Positions 1 to 8,921 are shown, numbered from the stretch's first letter. The stretch: DNA of 22,327 bases from PBB1 sp031390425 (GCA_031390425.1 JANMTL010000145.1:1-22327), one strand, 5' to 3'. Notes: a model not told the origin generated them from the letters alone. Program-made: numbers and translations.

Positions 1-378
1 GCGTCGGGCCAGGCGGTGAAGGATGCCGACATCATCGTGCTGGGCATGACCTTCAAGGAAGACTGCCCCGATTTGCGCAACAGCAAGGTCATCGATGTGA
101 TCCGCGAGTTGCAGTCGTACGGCGTCAAGGTGCACGTGCACGACCCGATTGCCGACAATGAAGAGTGCCTGCACGAATACGGCATCGCCCTGACCGCCTG
201 GGAGAAGTTGCCGCAGGCCGCGGCCATCATCGCCGCGGTGGCGCATCAGCCGTACAAGGACATGGGGGTGTCGGCCTTGCTGAGCAAGCTGCAACCCAAG
301 GGCGTGTTCGCCGACGTGAAATCGGTCTACGACCCCGGCACGGTGCAGGAGGCCGGCCACGCGTTGTGGAGGCTCTGA
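1..378 (+). CDS. tviB: UDP-N-acetylglucosamine 6-dehydrogenase, C-terminal part (TviB/WbpA type), 5' truncated by window
   Basis: This is the C-terminal 125 residues of a nucleotide-sugar 6-dehydrogenase; the reading frame is open from base 1, so the N-terminal NAD-binding and catalytic Cys domains are outside the window. The stretch LGMTFKEDCPDLRNSK (about residues 14-29 of the visible part) is the UDP-binding C-terminal domain signature of the TviB/WbpA/WecC group, which oxidises UDP-GlcNAc (or UDP-ManNAc) to the uronic acid with two NAD+. The stop codon shares its A with the ATG of the following epimerase (TGATG), so the two are translationally coupled. The partnership with a TviC/WbpP-like epimerase favours the UDP-GlcNAc enzyme, giving UDP-GalNAcA as in Vi antigen synthesis. 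Family assignment is firm; exact substrate is inferred from the neighbour. Confidence 0.93.
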   Translation, partial: ASGQAVKDADIIVLGMTFKEDCPDLRNSKVIDVIRELQSYGVKVHVHDPIADNEECLHEYGIALTAWEKLPQAAAIIAAVAHQPYKDMGVSALLSKLQPKGVFADVKSVYDPGTVQEAGHALWRL

Positions 379-1433
379 TGCGTTACGAGGCGCTGCAGTC
401 CGCACTGCGGGCGGCGCCGAAGACCTGGCTGGTGACCGGTGTCGCGGGCTTCATCGGATCGAACCTGCTGGAGACCTTGCTCGGTCTGGATCAACGCGTG
501 GTCGGGCTCGACAACTTTGCGACCGGGCATCAGCGCAATCTCGATGAAGTCGAGTCGCTGGTCGGCGCAACGCGCTGGTCGCGCTTGCGGTTCATCGACG
601 GCGACATTCGCGTGCTGGCCGACTGTCAGGCCGCCTGCAACGGCGTCGACGTTGTGCTGCATCAGGCGGCGCTCGGCAGTGTGCCGCGCTCGCTGGCCGA
701 CCCGGTCACCACCAACGCGGTCAATGTCGACGGCTTCGTCAACATGCTGGTCGCCGCGCGCGACGCGAGGGTGCAGCGCTTCGTCTACGCCGCCAGCAGC
801 TCGACCTATGGCGACCATCCCGCGTTGCCGAAGGTCGAGGACCGGATCGGCGCACCGCTGTCGCCCTATGCGGTGACCAAGCTCGTCAACGAGCTGTATG
901 CCGACGTGTTCGCCCGGGCTTACGGGCTGAAAAGCATCGGCCTGCGCTACTTCAACGTGTTCGGACCGCGCCAGGACCCGAACGGCGCGTACGCAGCCGT
1001 CATCCCGAAATGGATCGCTGCCTTGCTCGACGGGCACCCGGTGCAGATCAACGGCGACGGCCAGACGAGCCGCGATTTCTGCTACGTCGCCAACGCGGTG
1101 CAAGCCAACCTGCTGGCCGCCTGCGTCACCGATGACAACGCCGTCAACCAGATCTACAACGTCGCCATCGGCGACCGCACCAGCTTGAACGAATTGTTCG
1201 ATCTGCTGCGGCAGAACCTGATCGCCGTTGACCCGCAGCTTCGCGACGCCCAGCCGCTGCACGCCGACTTCCGCGCCGGTGATGTGCTGCATTCACAGGC
1301 CGACATCTCGAAAGCGGCAGAGCGCCTCGGATACCACCCCAGCCACCGCGTGACCGAAGGCCTGGCGCAGGCGATGCAGTGGTACGTGAAACAGGCCGCG
1401 CGCAACGGCGCGAGGCACACACCGGCTGCGTAA
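378..1433 (+). CDS. tviC: UDP-N-acetylglucosamine(uronate) 4-epimerase, extended SDR (TviC/WbpP type)
   Basis: A 351-residue cytoplasmic extended short-chain dehydrogenase/reductase. The Rossmann motif GVAGFIG (Gly21, Gly24, Gly27) binds NAD, the catalytic SST lies at about 141-143 and the YxxxK pair is Tyr164/Lys168 in SPYAVTK. The segments GLDNFATGHQRNLDEV and RYFNVFGPRQDPNGAYAAVIPKW are typical of the WbpP/TviC branch that interconverts UDP-GlcNAc(A) and UDP-GalNAc(A) at C4. The ATG at 378 overlaps the stop of the upstream dehydrogenase, which fixes the start; an in-frame open region further upstream is only the shadow of that gene. Its 3' end lies 9 bases from the convergent stop of the O-antigen ligase-like gene, with no room for a separate terminator. 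Product family is confident; GlcNAc versus GlcNAcA preference cannot be read from sequence. Confidence 0.93.
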   Translation: MRYEALQSALRAAPKTWLVTGVAGFIGSNLLETLLGLDQRVVGLDNFATGHQRNLDEVESLVGATRWSRLRFIDGDIRVLADCQAACNGVDVVLHQAALGSVPRSLADPVTTNAVNVDGFVNMLVAARDARVQRFVYAASSSTYGDHPALPKVEDRIGAPLSPYAVTKLVNELYADVFARAYGLKSIGLRYFNVFGPRQDPNGAYAAVIPKWIAALLDGHPVQINGDGQTSRDFCYVANAVQANLLAACVTDDNAVNQIYNVAIGDRTSLNELFDLLRQNLIAVDPQLRDAQPLHADFRAGDVLHSQADISKAAERLGYHPSHRVTEGLAQAMQWYVKQAARNGARHTPAA

Positions 1434-1442
1434 AGACGCTGT

Positions 1443-3395
1443 TCACCCACGCTCCGTGCGAGGGGCCTCGCACCGATCGCGGGCTCGCATCACCTCCACC
1501 GCGAACAGCGTCAGCAGCAACAACAAGAACGCGACACGCGGGACGTCCATCACGCTGCTGACCAGCCCCACGCACAGCCCGCCGCACAGCGACGCGGTCA
1601 CAAACGGAGCGATCGGTGTGTCGCGCCCGGCCGCACCGACAAGGCGCCGCAGCGTCCATCCCATGCACAGCAGGAAAGCGACCAACGCGAACACGCCGCG
1701 CTCGATCAACAGTTCGAGATACAGGTTGTCGATGTGCCACGGCACGTAGTACCCCTGCGCTGCCGGATACCAGCGCGCCAGACCTGCGGAGAAGTCCCGA
1801 TTCGCCAGCAACTCGATGCGATCCGGTCCGACCAGGCTCAGGTTGTCGATGTCCACTGCGCCGCCGGCATTGACCACCGCGATCGAAAAAACCCCCATGC
1901 GCGGTGCATAGGCATATCCGGTGTCGAGCAACGGCCCGCGCAAGCGCACGACGACACGCCGCCATGCCGATCCGCGCGGCGGCGGTTGCACCCACGCCGA
2001 TTGGCAGTTCCGCGGATAGAGCAAATGCATTTCGCACAACCGAAGGTAGAGATCGGGTTCGCCGACCGCGCGAAGGTCGAAGGCCACCTCATGGGGCCGC
2101 ACCGGACGCAACGGCACCCGCTGGCCCAAGGTCATCGAACCGTAAGCGTCCGGTTGCGCCTTCGGACCCGACAGCGTGACCGAACCGGACCGCTGGCCCG
2201 GGCCCAAGGGATGGAACTGCACCGTGCCAGGAAACTGCCGTTCGGGGACCGCGTTCGCATAGGCCGCCGGCAACCGCCCGAGGCCGATCCCGAGCGCCGC
2301 ATCGACCGGGCCGCGCATCAGACCGATGCCGCTTTGCCAATGCGCCCACCGGCCGCCCAGGTCGCTGTCGCTCGCGGCGAGGCGCTCGCGCATGAACGTG
2401 CCCAAGCCGAGCACGGCCGCCGCTTCCAGGCCCAACGCCACGGTCAGCGCCAGACCGGCCACCACACGCCAGCGGATGCGCTGCAGATGCCGTCCTCGCA
2501 GCAACAGCGCCAACAGCACCATCGACCCCACCACCGCGGCATAGACGCCGCGTGAGAACGTCGTCAGGCAGGCATAGCCGGTGAGCAGCGCCAACGCGGC
2601 GGCAGCCAGCCAAAGCCACGGCGAGCGCGTCGTCCACAGCGCCCACGCGACAAACGGTGTGGCCAACGCCAGATACACATCGATCGCCGCGCCACCGACA
2701 TGCATCTCCCAGAACAGCGCGGTCGTGCGGTAGCGGGTCGAGAAATCCCACAGCCCGGTGAAGGCCAGCCGCTCCCACACCACCGCCAGGGTGACCACCG
2801 TCAGGCCGACCAGCATGCCGAGCGCGAGGCGCCGCACGGCGCCGTCTGCGTCGGTCTCGATCTCGCGGCGCAGCAGCGGCCAGACCAGCGCGGCATGCAG
2901 CAGGCTTTTGAAGACGCGCCAACTGTTCAGCGGGTCGGTGTGGCTCTGAAACCAGCCGGAAGCGTCGTGGTCCGCCACCGACAGTCCGCGCACGAAGGCG
3001 ACGACACCGAAAAATCCGAACACGGCTGCGAAGCACACGAAACGGCGATCTCGGCGGGCAAGGCGCGGTGCTTGAGGTTGGGGCCGGCCTGCCAGCGCGA
3101 TGCGCGCATAGCCGCCCGCGAGCGCGCCCCAAACCAGCAGGTCGAACTCCTCGAACACGACCCAGCCGGTCCACGGCCCGAAATTCAGCAGCGGCAGCAG
3201 CGCGGGCACGAAGAACAACCAGAGGCCCGGCCGCCACGCAGACAGCACACAGGAGACCACGAAAATCGATCCGACGGCGACCGGCGCAACCGGGTGGTGC
3301 CATGCCATTGCGATGCCACCGGCGAGCGCCGTGACGGCGACCAGCAGGGACAGGATCGTGTCGATTCGAACGCCAGTCCGGCTCGTATCAGACAT
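1443..3395 (-). CDS. O-antigen ligase/Wzy-like polysaccharide polymerase with inserted extracytoplasmic domain
   Basis: A 650-residue inner-membrane protein. About ten or more hydrophobic helices run through residues 14-335, with another set at 565-633. The segment LTTFSRGVYAA (277-287) matches the Wzy_C/WaaL core (SRG), and WHIDNLYLELLIERG (553-567) is the usual motif at the end of the large periplasmic loop. Members of this family polymerise or ligate undecaprenyl-linked glycans on the periplasmic face. Unusually, the loop holds about 155 extra soluble residues (388-545), with alternating beta-type segments and an NRDFSAGLARW-like stretch resembling carbohydrate-binding jelly-roll modules. 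I chose ATG 3395; a GTG at 3410 in frame would add five residues. Neither start has a good Shine-Dalgarno. Wzy versus ligase cannot be decided, but the absence of another polymerase here favours EPS polymerase. Confidence 0.85.
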   Translation of the reverse strand: MSDTSRTGVRIDTILSLLVAVTALAGGIAMAWHHPVAPVAVGSIFVVSCVLSAWRPGLWLFFVPALLPLLNFGPWTGWVVFEEFDLLVWGALAGGYARIALAGRPQPQAPRLARRDRRFVCFAAVFGFFGVVAFVRGLSVADHDASGWFQSHTDPLNSWRVFKSLLHAALVWPLLRREIETDADGAVRRLALGMLVGLTVVTLAVVWERLAFTGLWDFSTRYRTTALFWEMHVGGAAIDVYLALATPFVAWALWTTRSPWLWLAAAALALLTGYACLTTFSRGVYAAVVGSMVLLALLLRGRHLQRIRWRVVAGLALTVALGLEAAAVLGLGTFMRERLAASDSDLGGRWAHWQSGIGLMRGPVDAALGIGLGRLPAAYANAVPERQFPGTVQFHPLGPGQRSGSVTLSGPKAQPDAYGSMTLGQRVPLRPVRPHEVAFDLRAVGEPDLYLRLCEMHLLYPRNCQSAWVQPPPRGSAWRRVVVRLRGPLLDTGYAYAPRMGVFSIAVVNAGGAVDIDNLSLVGPDRIELLANRDFSAGLARWYPAAQGYYVPWHIDNLYLELLIERGVFALVAFLLCMGWTLRRLVGAAGRDTPIAPFVTASLCGGLCVGLVSSVMDVPRVAFLLLLLTLFAVEVMRARDRCEAPRTERG

Positions 3396-3690
3396 CCCAG
3401 GGCGAGGCACCTGAACTCACTCGTGGGGCCCAGCACGGCAAGATACCGAAGGCCGGACGAAACGCTCCAAAATCTCGATGCACGGCAGGTTCCCGACGTT
3501 GCTGGGCCAGTGATCGCCCGATTGAAACACGGCCTTCCGGCCGCTCATCGCGCTGTCGTCGGGTCGGCCCGGCGGCGTGGACCCGGGCCCAGGCACTTCT
3601 CGGCAGGTGCTGCAATTGCCATGGTGGCGCCGGCCCTCTTGCGCTGCCTCAGATGTTTCACTCGCAAACCCATCAGGATATCTACTCCGC
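3396..3690. other. Divergent intergenic region between polymerase-like and VanZ-like genes
   Basis: These 295 bases separate two divergent genes and must hold promoters for both. I found no convincing sigma-70 promoter on either strand and no gene. The only clear signal is a GG-N10-GC sigma-54-like element at 3606-3619 facing the VanZ-like gene. Open frames crossing the region are extensions of the flanking genes or high-GC noise. Confidence 0.5.
3606..3619 (+). promoter_or_regulatory. Candidate sigma-54 (RpoN) promoter upstream of VanZ-like gene
   Basis: The sequence GGTGCTGCAATTGC has the invariant -24 GG and -12 GC at the required 10-base spacing, with the full TTGC box. The -24 side is poorer than consensus (GGTGC instead of GGCAC). 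Initiation would fall near 3631, leaving about 60 bases of leader before ATG 3691. XrtA/PEP-CTERM loci commonly carry the RpoN-dependent regulator PrsR, which makes this site plausible. Chance occurrence in GC-rich DNA is a real alternative. Confidence 0.33.
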
Positions 3691-5955
3691 ATGACCACCG
3701 GCCCTGAGTCCCGGACATTCGCCCGACCTGCGGCGTTTGTCGCTTTGGCGTTTGCTGTTTTCATCGTCTATGGCTCGCTCTTCCCGTTTGAATTCGCATC
3801 GAACCCGCTGACGGTGGAGACGGTGTTCGCCGAATGGAATCCGCTGCTCAAACGCTCGGATGCGGTGGACAACATCCTGTTGTTCGTGCCACTCGGCGCC
3901 GCGCTGTGGTTCGCCTGTCGATCATCGGCATCGCGACTGGCGCTGACCGCAATCAGTTGGGTGTTGCTCGGCGTCGGGCTGCAACTGCTTCAACTTCACG
4001 TGCCGAGCCGCGTCGCATCGATGGCAGACGCCATCAACAATGCGGTCGGGCTGGTCATCGGGCTGCTGGTCAGCCGGGCGTTGGCACCCTGGCTGGCGCG
4101 AACGCGCCGGATCAGCGGGTTTGCCGATCCGCTGGCCCTGCTGGTCGTGGCGTTCTGGTATGTCTACGAGGCGTTCCCGTTTCTGCCGACGCTCGACATC
4201 GGGCTGCTCGCCGCGCACATCAAGCCGGTGGTGGCGGCGCCGCCCTTTGAAGCCTTGCGTCTGCTGCGCCACGCCCTGGCCGGAGCGCTCGGAACCTTGG
4301 TCCTTCTGGAAGCCCGCCCGCTGCGATCACGCCGCGCCTGCGTGATCGCCGCGCTCGCGGTGCTGCTCGGGTCCGAATTGCTGGTGCCGTACGGCGACCT
4401 GCGGATCGAGACGTTGCTGGGCATCGTGCTGGGCACAGTCCTCGGCGAGCGCTTGAACCGGGCGATGAAGGCATCGTGCCGCTGGGCGGTGCTCGCGCTG
4501 GCCGGGGTGGCGCTCATCATGACGGTGGTGACCGAGTTTCGCGGTCCGTCCGGCGCAGCGCGCTTTACGCTGACACCGTTCTCCCATCTGCTGTGGCAAG
4601 GCACGACGGTCGGGATACCGACTGCGGCCTTCGAGGCGCTCGCGATCGGTGGCCTGCTGTGGGCCGGCGTCACCGGCACCGCACCGCTCGGAGCACGTCC
4701 GTGGCACTGGCCCGCGACGGTGGTGGTGTCGGTGGTGGTCCTCGAGGGCATTCGCATTGCTCTGGCCAGCGGACCGGCGGACACCAGCATGCTGGTGACG
4801 TCGCTCGTGCTGGTACCGTTTGCGACGGCGTTATACCGCCGACCGATCGCCTCGCCCCCTTCAGGCGAACCGCATCCCGAGGCCGGGTTCGACACGGCAC
4901 GCCGCACCGGCGCGGCCCGACGCGTCAGCGCAACCCGCCTTGCCTTGGCGGCGAAAGGCACACCCAGCCTTCGCGCTGTGGCCTGGCAGGCCTTGGCGGT
5001 GCTGCTGGCTCTGACGCTCGGACTGCGGCTGCTGTTGGAAGCACCCGGCGTTCCGTACAACGTGCTGGAGCTTTTCGCCGCGCGCCGCTTGCTGAACGTC
5101 GCACTGTTCTCGGTGGCGCTGCTGTGGCTGGGCGCCGGACCGTGGTGCCTCGCCAAGTGGGCCGGCGGCCGGCCGAAGCCATGGCTGTGGTTGCCGCCGA
5201 TGTTGCCGCTGGCGGCACTGATCAGCCTGCTGTTGCTGCGCCTGTCCGTGACTCAGGAAAGTCTCAACGACATTACCGGCAGCACCGATCTCTATCGCCG
5301 CGTGATGTCGGAGAACTACTGGGGAGAGGCCTGGCGTGACGCGATGGCCCGACTCCCGATCACGGTCGTCAGCGCGCTGGAGCGTGGGGTTCGATTCACG
5401 GCGCTCTACAGCCTTCTGTTGGCGCCGCTGGCCATGGCTTCCATCTGCACCGACCGGACGTGGTCGATGCGGCACACGCTGCCAGCGCTCGGGTCGCTGA
5501 CCGTCTGCTGGTGGCTGGCTGCGTGGGTGGTGATCGATGGCGCAGTGACCGACAACCTGACCGAACTGATTGCCCGCGACGGATCGATGTGGCTCGCCGC
5601 GTTGACGGCGCTTTTCGCATTGCAGGTGTCGTGGACGTCGGAGCGCATGAGCGTGCGCCGCGGGTTGACGCTCGGCGCGCTGATGCTGGTGGCGTTGCCC
5701 CTGAGCTGGTGGCTGCTGAAACAGGGCCTGGAGCAAACCGTTTTGAAGTACGACTCGGTGTGGTCCGCGCAACAGTTCCTTCTCGGCCGCAACCGCACGG
5801 ACTACTTGTCCGACGCGAGCCTGTTCATGCGCTGGAGCGGCGTTTACATCACGATGCTGGCTGTGTGCGCGCTCGGGATGGCGCTCGCCCGACGGCTGTG
5901 GAACGCCCGCGTCGGCATGAAGCGCAAGGCGTTGGCTGGCGCGGCCACCGGCTGA
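3691..5955 (+). CDS. Large VanZ-like multi-spanning membrane protein
   Basis: A 754-residue polytopic membrane protein of unknown biochemical role. Residues 14-130 form a VanZ-like unit: SLFPFEF after the first helix, then DAVDNILLFVPLGAAL (57-72) and an LQLLQLHVPSR...DAINNAVG segment (97-120). A second, weaker copy of the closing segment appears at about 225-252 (GSELLVPYGDLRIETLLGIVLG) and a third VanZ-like stretch at about 290-380 (RFTLTPF, then FEALAIGGLLW). Residues 460-754 carry about eight further helices with no motif I recognise. VanZ-like proteins recur in polysaccharide loci, so a role in glycan assembly or export is reasonable but unproven. ATG 3691 was preferred because it follows AGGAT by about 11 bases and starts the protein just before its first helix; an in-frame start at 3577 would add a soluble, uncharacteristic extension. 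Confidence 0.82.
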   Translation: MTTGPESRTFARPAAFVALAFAVFIVYGSLFPFEFASNPLTVETVFAEWNPLLKRSDAVDNILLFVPLGAALWFACRSSASRLALTAISWVLLGVGLQLLQLHVPSRVASMADAINNAVGLVIGLLVSRALAPWLARTRRISGFADPLALLVVAFWYVYEAFPFLPTLDIGLLAAHIKPVVAAPPFEALRLLRHALAGALGTLVLLEARPLRSRRACVIAALAVLLGSELLVPYGDLRIETLLGIVLGTVLGERLNRAMKASCRWAVLALAGVALIMTVVTEFRGPSGAARFTLTPFSHLLWQGTTVGIPTAAFEALAIGGLLWAGVTGTAPLGARPWHWPATVVVSVVVLEGIRIALASGPADTSMLVTSLVLVPFATALYRRPIASPPSGEPHPEAGFDTARRTGAARRVSATRLALAAKGTPSLRAVAWQALAVLLALTLGLRLLLEAPGVPYNVLELFAARRLLNVALFSVALLWLGAGPWCLAKWAGGRPKPWLWLPPMLPLAALISLLLLRLSVTQESLNDITGSTDLYRRVMSENYWGEAWRDAMARLPITVVSALERGVRFTALYSLLLAPLAMASICTDRTWSMRHTLPALGSLTVCWWLAAWVVIDGAVTDNLTELIARDGSMWLAALTALFALQVSWTSERMSVRRGLTLGALMLVALPLSWWLLKQGLEQTVLKYDSVWSAQQFLLGRNRTDYLSDASLFMRWSGVYITMLAVCALGMALARRLWNARVGMKRKALAGAATG

Positions 5956-5998
5956 TTCGCAGGCGTTGCGCAGCCGCGTTAAAGGCAACACTGAACAA

Positions 5999-6024
5999 CC
6001 GCATCGCGGAGCAAGCGAATGCGG
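5999..6024. terminator. Possible hairpin between convergent genes
   Basis: CCGCAT and ATGCGG form a six-base-pair inverted repeat, extended by an inner GC/GC pairing, in the 76-base gap between the convergent VanZ-like and decarboxylase genes. No U-tract follows on either strand, so intrinsic termination is only possible, not shown. Confidence 0.25.
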
Positions 6025-6031
6025 CCTGTCG

Positions 6032-7288
6032 CTAAACCAGCACCTCAACGCACGCCGGGTGCCCCAGGAAGGCCTGCGGGCTGGCGCTGGCACCGTAGGC
6101 GCCGGACTGAAACACCACCGCCAGATCGCCGACCTGCGCCACCGGCAGGTCCATCTGGTCTGCCAGCAAATCGAGCGGCGTGCACAAGGGCCCGACCACC
6201 GATGCCGACTCGCGGTCGGTGGCATCGACCCGGTTTCCGATCGCAACCGGGTAGTTCTTTCGAATCACCTGGCCGAAATTGCCAGAGGCCGACAGATGGT
6301 GGTTCAGCCCGCCGTCGGTGACGAGAAACACCTGCCCGCGCGACACCTTGCGGTCGACGATGCGCGTGACATACACCCCCGCCTCGCCGACCAGGTAACG
6401 GCCCAGCTCGATGACGAACGACACCTCGGGCAGCTCGGTGCGCGCCCGCTCGACCAGGTGCGCCAGGTTGTCCCCGATCGATTGCAGGTCGATGCGGCTT
6501 TCGCCCGGAAAGTACGGGATGCCGAAGCCGCCGCCGAGGTTTAGAAAGCGCAGCGCGGCCGGGGCCCGCTCGGCCAGACGCAGCGCCAGCTCATACGATT
6601 TCAGTTGCGCTTCGCAGATCGACGCGGGGCGCAGATTCTGCGACCCCGCGAACAGGTGAAAGCCTTCGAACTCCAGCCCGGCGGCTGCGATGGCCTTCAG
6701 CACCTCGGGCACGTCTTCGACGTCGATGCCGAATTGCTTGGGCCCGCCGCCCATCTTCATCCCCGAGCCCTTGAGTTCGAAGTCCGGGTTCACGCGCACG
6801 GCCACGCGGGCCGGCACGCCCAGGTCGTGCGAAGCCCGCGCCAGCACCGGCAGCTCGCGCGCGGACTCGACATTGACGAGCACCCGCGAAGCCACCGCCT
6901 GCCGCAGCTCGGCGTCGCGCTTGCCGGGGCCTGCGAAGCTGATCTCGCGCGGCGAGGCGCCCGCATCCAGCGCTACTTTGAGCTCGCCGGCGGACGCCAC
7001 GTCGATGCCGTCGACCAGCGGCGCCATGAAGCACACCACGGCGGGCAGCGGGTTGGCCTTCATCGCGTAGTGCAGCTTGACGGACGGCGGCAGCGCGGCG
7101 CGCAACTCGGCCACCCGCGCGCGCAACAAGCCGCGGTCGTAGGCATAGAACGGCGTCTGGCCGACGCGGGCGGCGAGCACCGACAGCGTCTCTCCGCCCA
7201 CCACCAGCTCGCCGTCGCGGCGCGCGAACTGGTCCATCGGTGCGTGCACCGGGGCACGCGGAATCGTTCGGGGCTCGGTCAGGGACAT
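6032..7288 (-). CDS. PLP-dependent decarboxylase, exosortase A system-associated (fold type III, DapDC/ODC-like)
   Basis: A 418-residue cytoplasmic enzyme with an alanine-racemase-like barrel followed by a beta domain. The PLP Schiff-base lysine is Lys77 in HYAMKANP. SGMKMGGGPKQFGID is a conserved barrel motif, NLGGGFGIPYF the glycine-rich phosphate region, ELGRYLVGEAG a further cofactor contact, and Cys369 in GPLCTPLD plus Tyr398 in SGAYG are the residues given by the second subunit. The family decarboxylates D- or L-configured amino acids such as meso-DAP or ornithine; the XrtA-associated branch has no established substrate. It follows the acyl-CoA ligase gene by 40 bases and is surely cotranscribed. 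Start ATG 7288 gives 17 residues before an alternative ATG at 7237 (401 residues); the shorter form is nearer the usual family length, and neither has a strong Shine-Dalgarno. Confidence 0.92.
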   Translation of the reverse strand: MSLTEPRTIPRAPVHAPMDQFARRDGELVVGGETLSVLAARVGQTPFYAYDRGLLRARVAELRAALPPSVKLHYAMKANPLPAVVCFMAPLVDGIDVASAGELKVALDAGASPREISFAGPGKRDAELRQAVASRVLVNVESARELPVLARASHDLGVPARVAVRVNPDFELKGSGMKMGGGPKQFGIDVEDVPEVLKAIAAAGLEFEGFHLFAGSQNLRPASICEAQLKSYELALRLAERAPAALRFLNLGGGFGIPYFPGESRIDLQSIGDNLAHLVERARTELPEVSFVIELGRYLVGEAGVYVTRIVDRKVSRGQVFLVTDGGLNHHLSASGNFGQVIRKNYPVAIGNRVDATDRESASVVGPLCTPLDLLADQMDLPVAQVGDLAVVFQSGAYGASASPQAFLGHPACVEVLV

Positions 7289-7328
7289 CGGTTCACTGTG
7301 CTGGATGGAGGCGGTCGCACCGGCCACC

Positions 7329-8921
7329 TCAGCCGCCATGCCGCGCCACCCAGTCGGTCGCCAACAGCTTGCGGTCGATCTTGCCGTTGGGGTTGCGCGG
7401 CAGCGGCCCCGCCATCGACTCGATCCCGGCCGGCACCATGTAGGTCGGCATCTGGCTTCGACATTGCAATGACAACGCTTCGAGATCCAGCGCGGCACTG
7501 CCATCGGGCGCGGAAGCGATGACCTGAACCGCCTGACCCAGTGTCGGGTGGTCGACGCCGAACGCAACGCATTCCCCGACCAGCCGCGTCGCGTACAGGA
7601 TTTCCTCCACCTCGGTTGGGCTGATGCGGTAGCCCGAGGACTTGATCATCTCGTCACGGCGGCCGATGAAATACAGAAAGCCTTCGGCATCCCGGCGCAC
7701 CGTGTCGCCGGAGAACACCGCAAACTCGGGCAGCTGCAGGCCGGCTTCGCGCCCGCCGACACCGGCAGGCAGCGGCTTGTAGCGCTCTGCGGTCTTTTCG
7801 GCATCGTTCCAGTAGCCCTGGCCGACCAGCGCGCCGCGGTGCACCAGCTCGCCCGGTTCGTCGGCGGCGCACTCGCTGCCGTCTTCGCGCAGCACCAGGA
7901 TCTCGGCATTCGGGATCGCCCGGCCGATCGAATCGGGACGGCGGTCGACCTCTTCGGGCGGCAGATAGGTCGAGCGAAAGGCTTCGGTGAGGCCATACAT
8001 CAGGAACGGCTTCGCGCGCGGCATGCGCTGGCGCAGTGCGGCCAGCGTCTCGCGCGGCATGCGACCCCCGGTGTTGGCGAAATAACGCAGCGAATCGGCG
8101 CTGCCCGCCGGCCACTGCAGTTGCGCGAGTTGGATGTACAGCGGCGGCACCGCCGTCAGACCGGTGACCTTTTCGCGCTCGATCGCCTTCAGCACGTCAC
8201 GCGGCATCAGGTAGTTCAACAGCACGACGCGTGCGCCGACGTGAAAGGCCGTCGTCAGTTGGCTGAAGCCGGCATCGAACGACAGCGGCAGCGCGGCCAA
8301 CAAGGTGTCGCCGGCGGTGTTCTCGAGGTACGAGGCCACGCTCTTGGCGCCGGCCACCATGTTGCGATGCGACAGCACCACGCCCTTGGGTTTGCCGGTG
8401 CTGCCGGAGGTGTAGAGGATCGCGGCCAGGTCGGTGTCGATGACGCGGTGAGCCGCCCGGGTGGGGCTCGCGACCATGTCGCGCCAGCCCATCGACGGTG
8501 TTTGCAGACCGGCAGGTGGCTCGTCGCCGACGACCACGACCCAACGCAGTGCCGGGCAGGCGTCGATCACCGACAGCAGCAGCGGCAGGCGCTCGGTCGA
8601 GGTCACCAGCACGCGCACACCGCAGTCGCGCAGGATGAAGCCCACCTGCTCGGGTTTCAACAACGGGTTGATCGGCACGAAGACGCCGCCAGCGGCTGCG
8701 GTGCCGAAGCTGGCCACCACTGTCTCGATGCGCTTTTCAAGGTAGATCCCCACCCGTTCGCCACGCGCCAGGCCGAGTTCAATCAGCCCGGACGAAAAAC
8801 CCCGCTTGGCACGGTCGAGCTCGGTGTAAGCCAGCGCGTCGCTGTCGAACGTGAGGGCCGTGGCGTCGCCGGTGCGTGCGGCGGCCACCGTGATCAGTTC
8901 GTGCAGCAGCGTGGATTCCAT
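7329..8921 (-). CDS. Acyl-CoA ligase (AMP-forming), exosortase A-associated
   Basis: A 530-residue member of the ANL adenylation superfamily, cytoplasmic. It would activate a carboxylic acid as acyl-AMP and pass it to CoA or to a carrier-protein phosphopantetheine. Motifs are complete: A3 phosphate loop LYTSGSTGKPKG (169-180), A5 MYGLTEA (308-314), A7 Asp in FSGDTVRR (403-410), hinge region GRRDEMIKSSGYRISP (420-435) and A10 lysine Lys514 in PNGKIDRK. The gene is first in a two-gene operon with the PLP decarboxylase and diverges from an acyl carrier protein gene at 9266, a likely partner. ATG 8921 gives a protein of normal length; the frame stays open to 9092 upstream but that extension is Pro/Ala-rich and unlike the family. 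The acyl substrate cannot be predicted from the visible residues. Confidence 0.92.
   Translation of the reverse strand: MESTLLHELITVAAARTGDATALTFDSDALAYTELDRAKRGFSSGLIELGLARGERVGIYLEKRIETVVASFGTAAAGGVFVPINPLLKPEQVGFILRDCGVRVLVTSTERLPLLLSVIDACPALRWVVVVGDEPPAGLQTPSMGWRDMVASPTRAAHRVIDTDLAAILYTSGSTGKPKGVVLSHRNMVAGAKSVASYLENTAGDTLLAALPLSFDAGFSQLTTAFHVGARVVLLNYLMPRDVLKAIEREKVTGLTAVPPLYIQLAQLQWPAGSADSLRYFANTGGRMPRETLAALRQRMPRAKPFLMYGLTEAFRSTYLPPEEVDRRPDSIGRAIPNAEILVLREDGSECAADEPGELVHRGALVGQGYWNDAEKTAERYKPLPAGVGGREAGLQLPEFAVFSGDTVRRDAEGFLYFIGRRDEMIKSSGYRISPTEVEEILYATRLVGECVAFGVDHPTLGQAVQVIASAPDGSAALDLEALSLQCRSQMPTYMVPAGIESMAGPLPRNPNGKIDRKLLATDWVARHGG

Noticed and set aside
3691..5955. Teicoplanin resistance determinant (VanZ)
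   Set aside because: VanZ-like domains are widespread in membrane proteins of polysaccharide loci; no other van genes are present.
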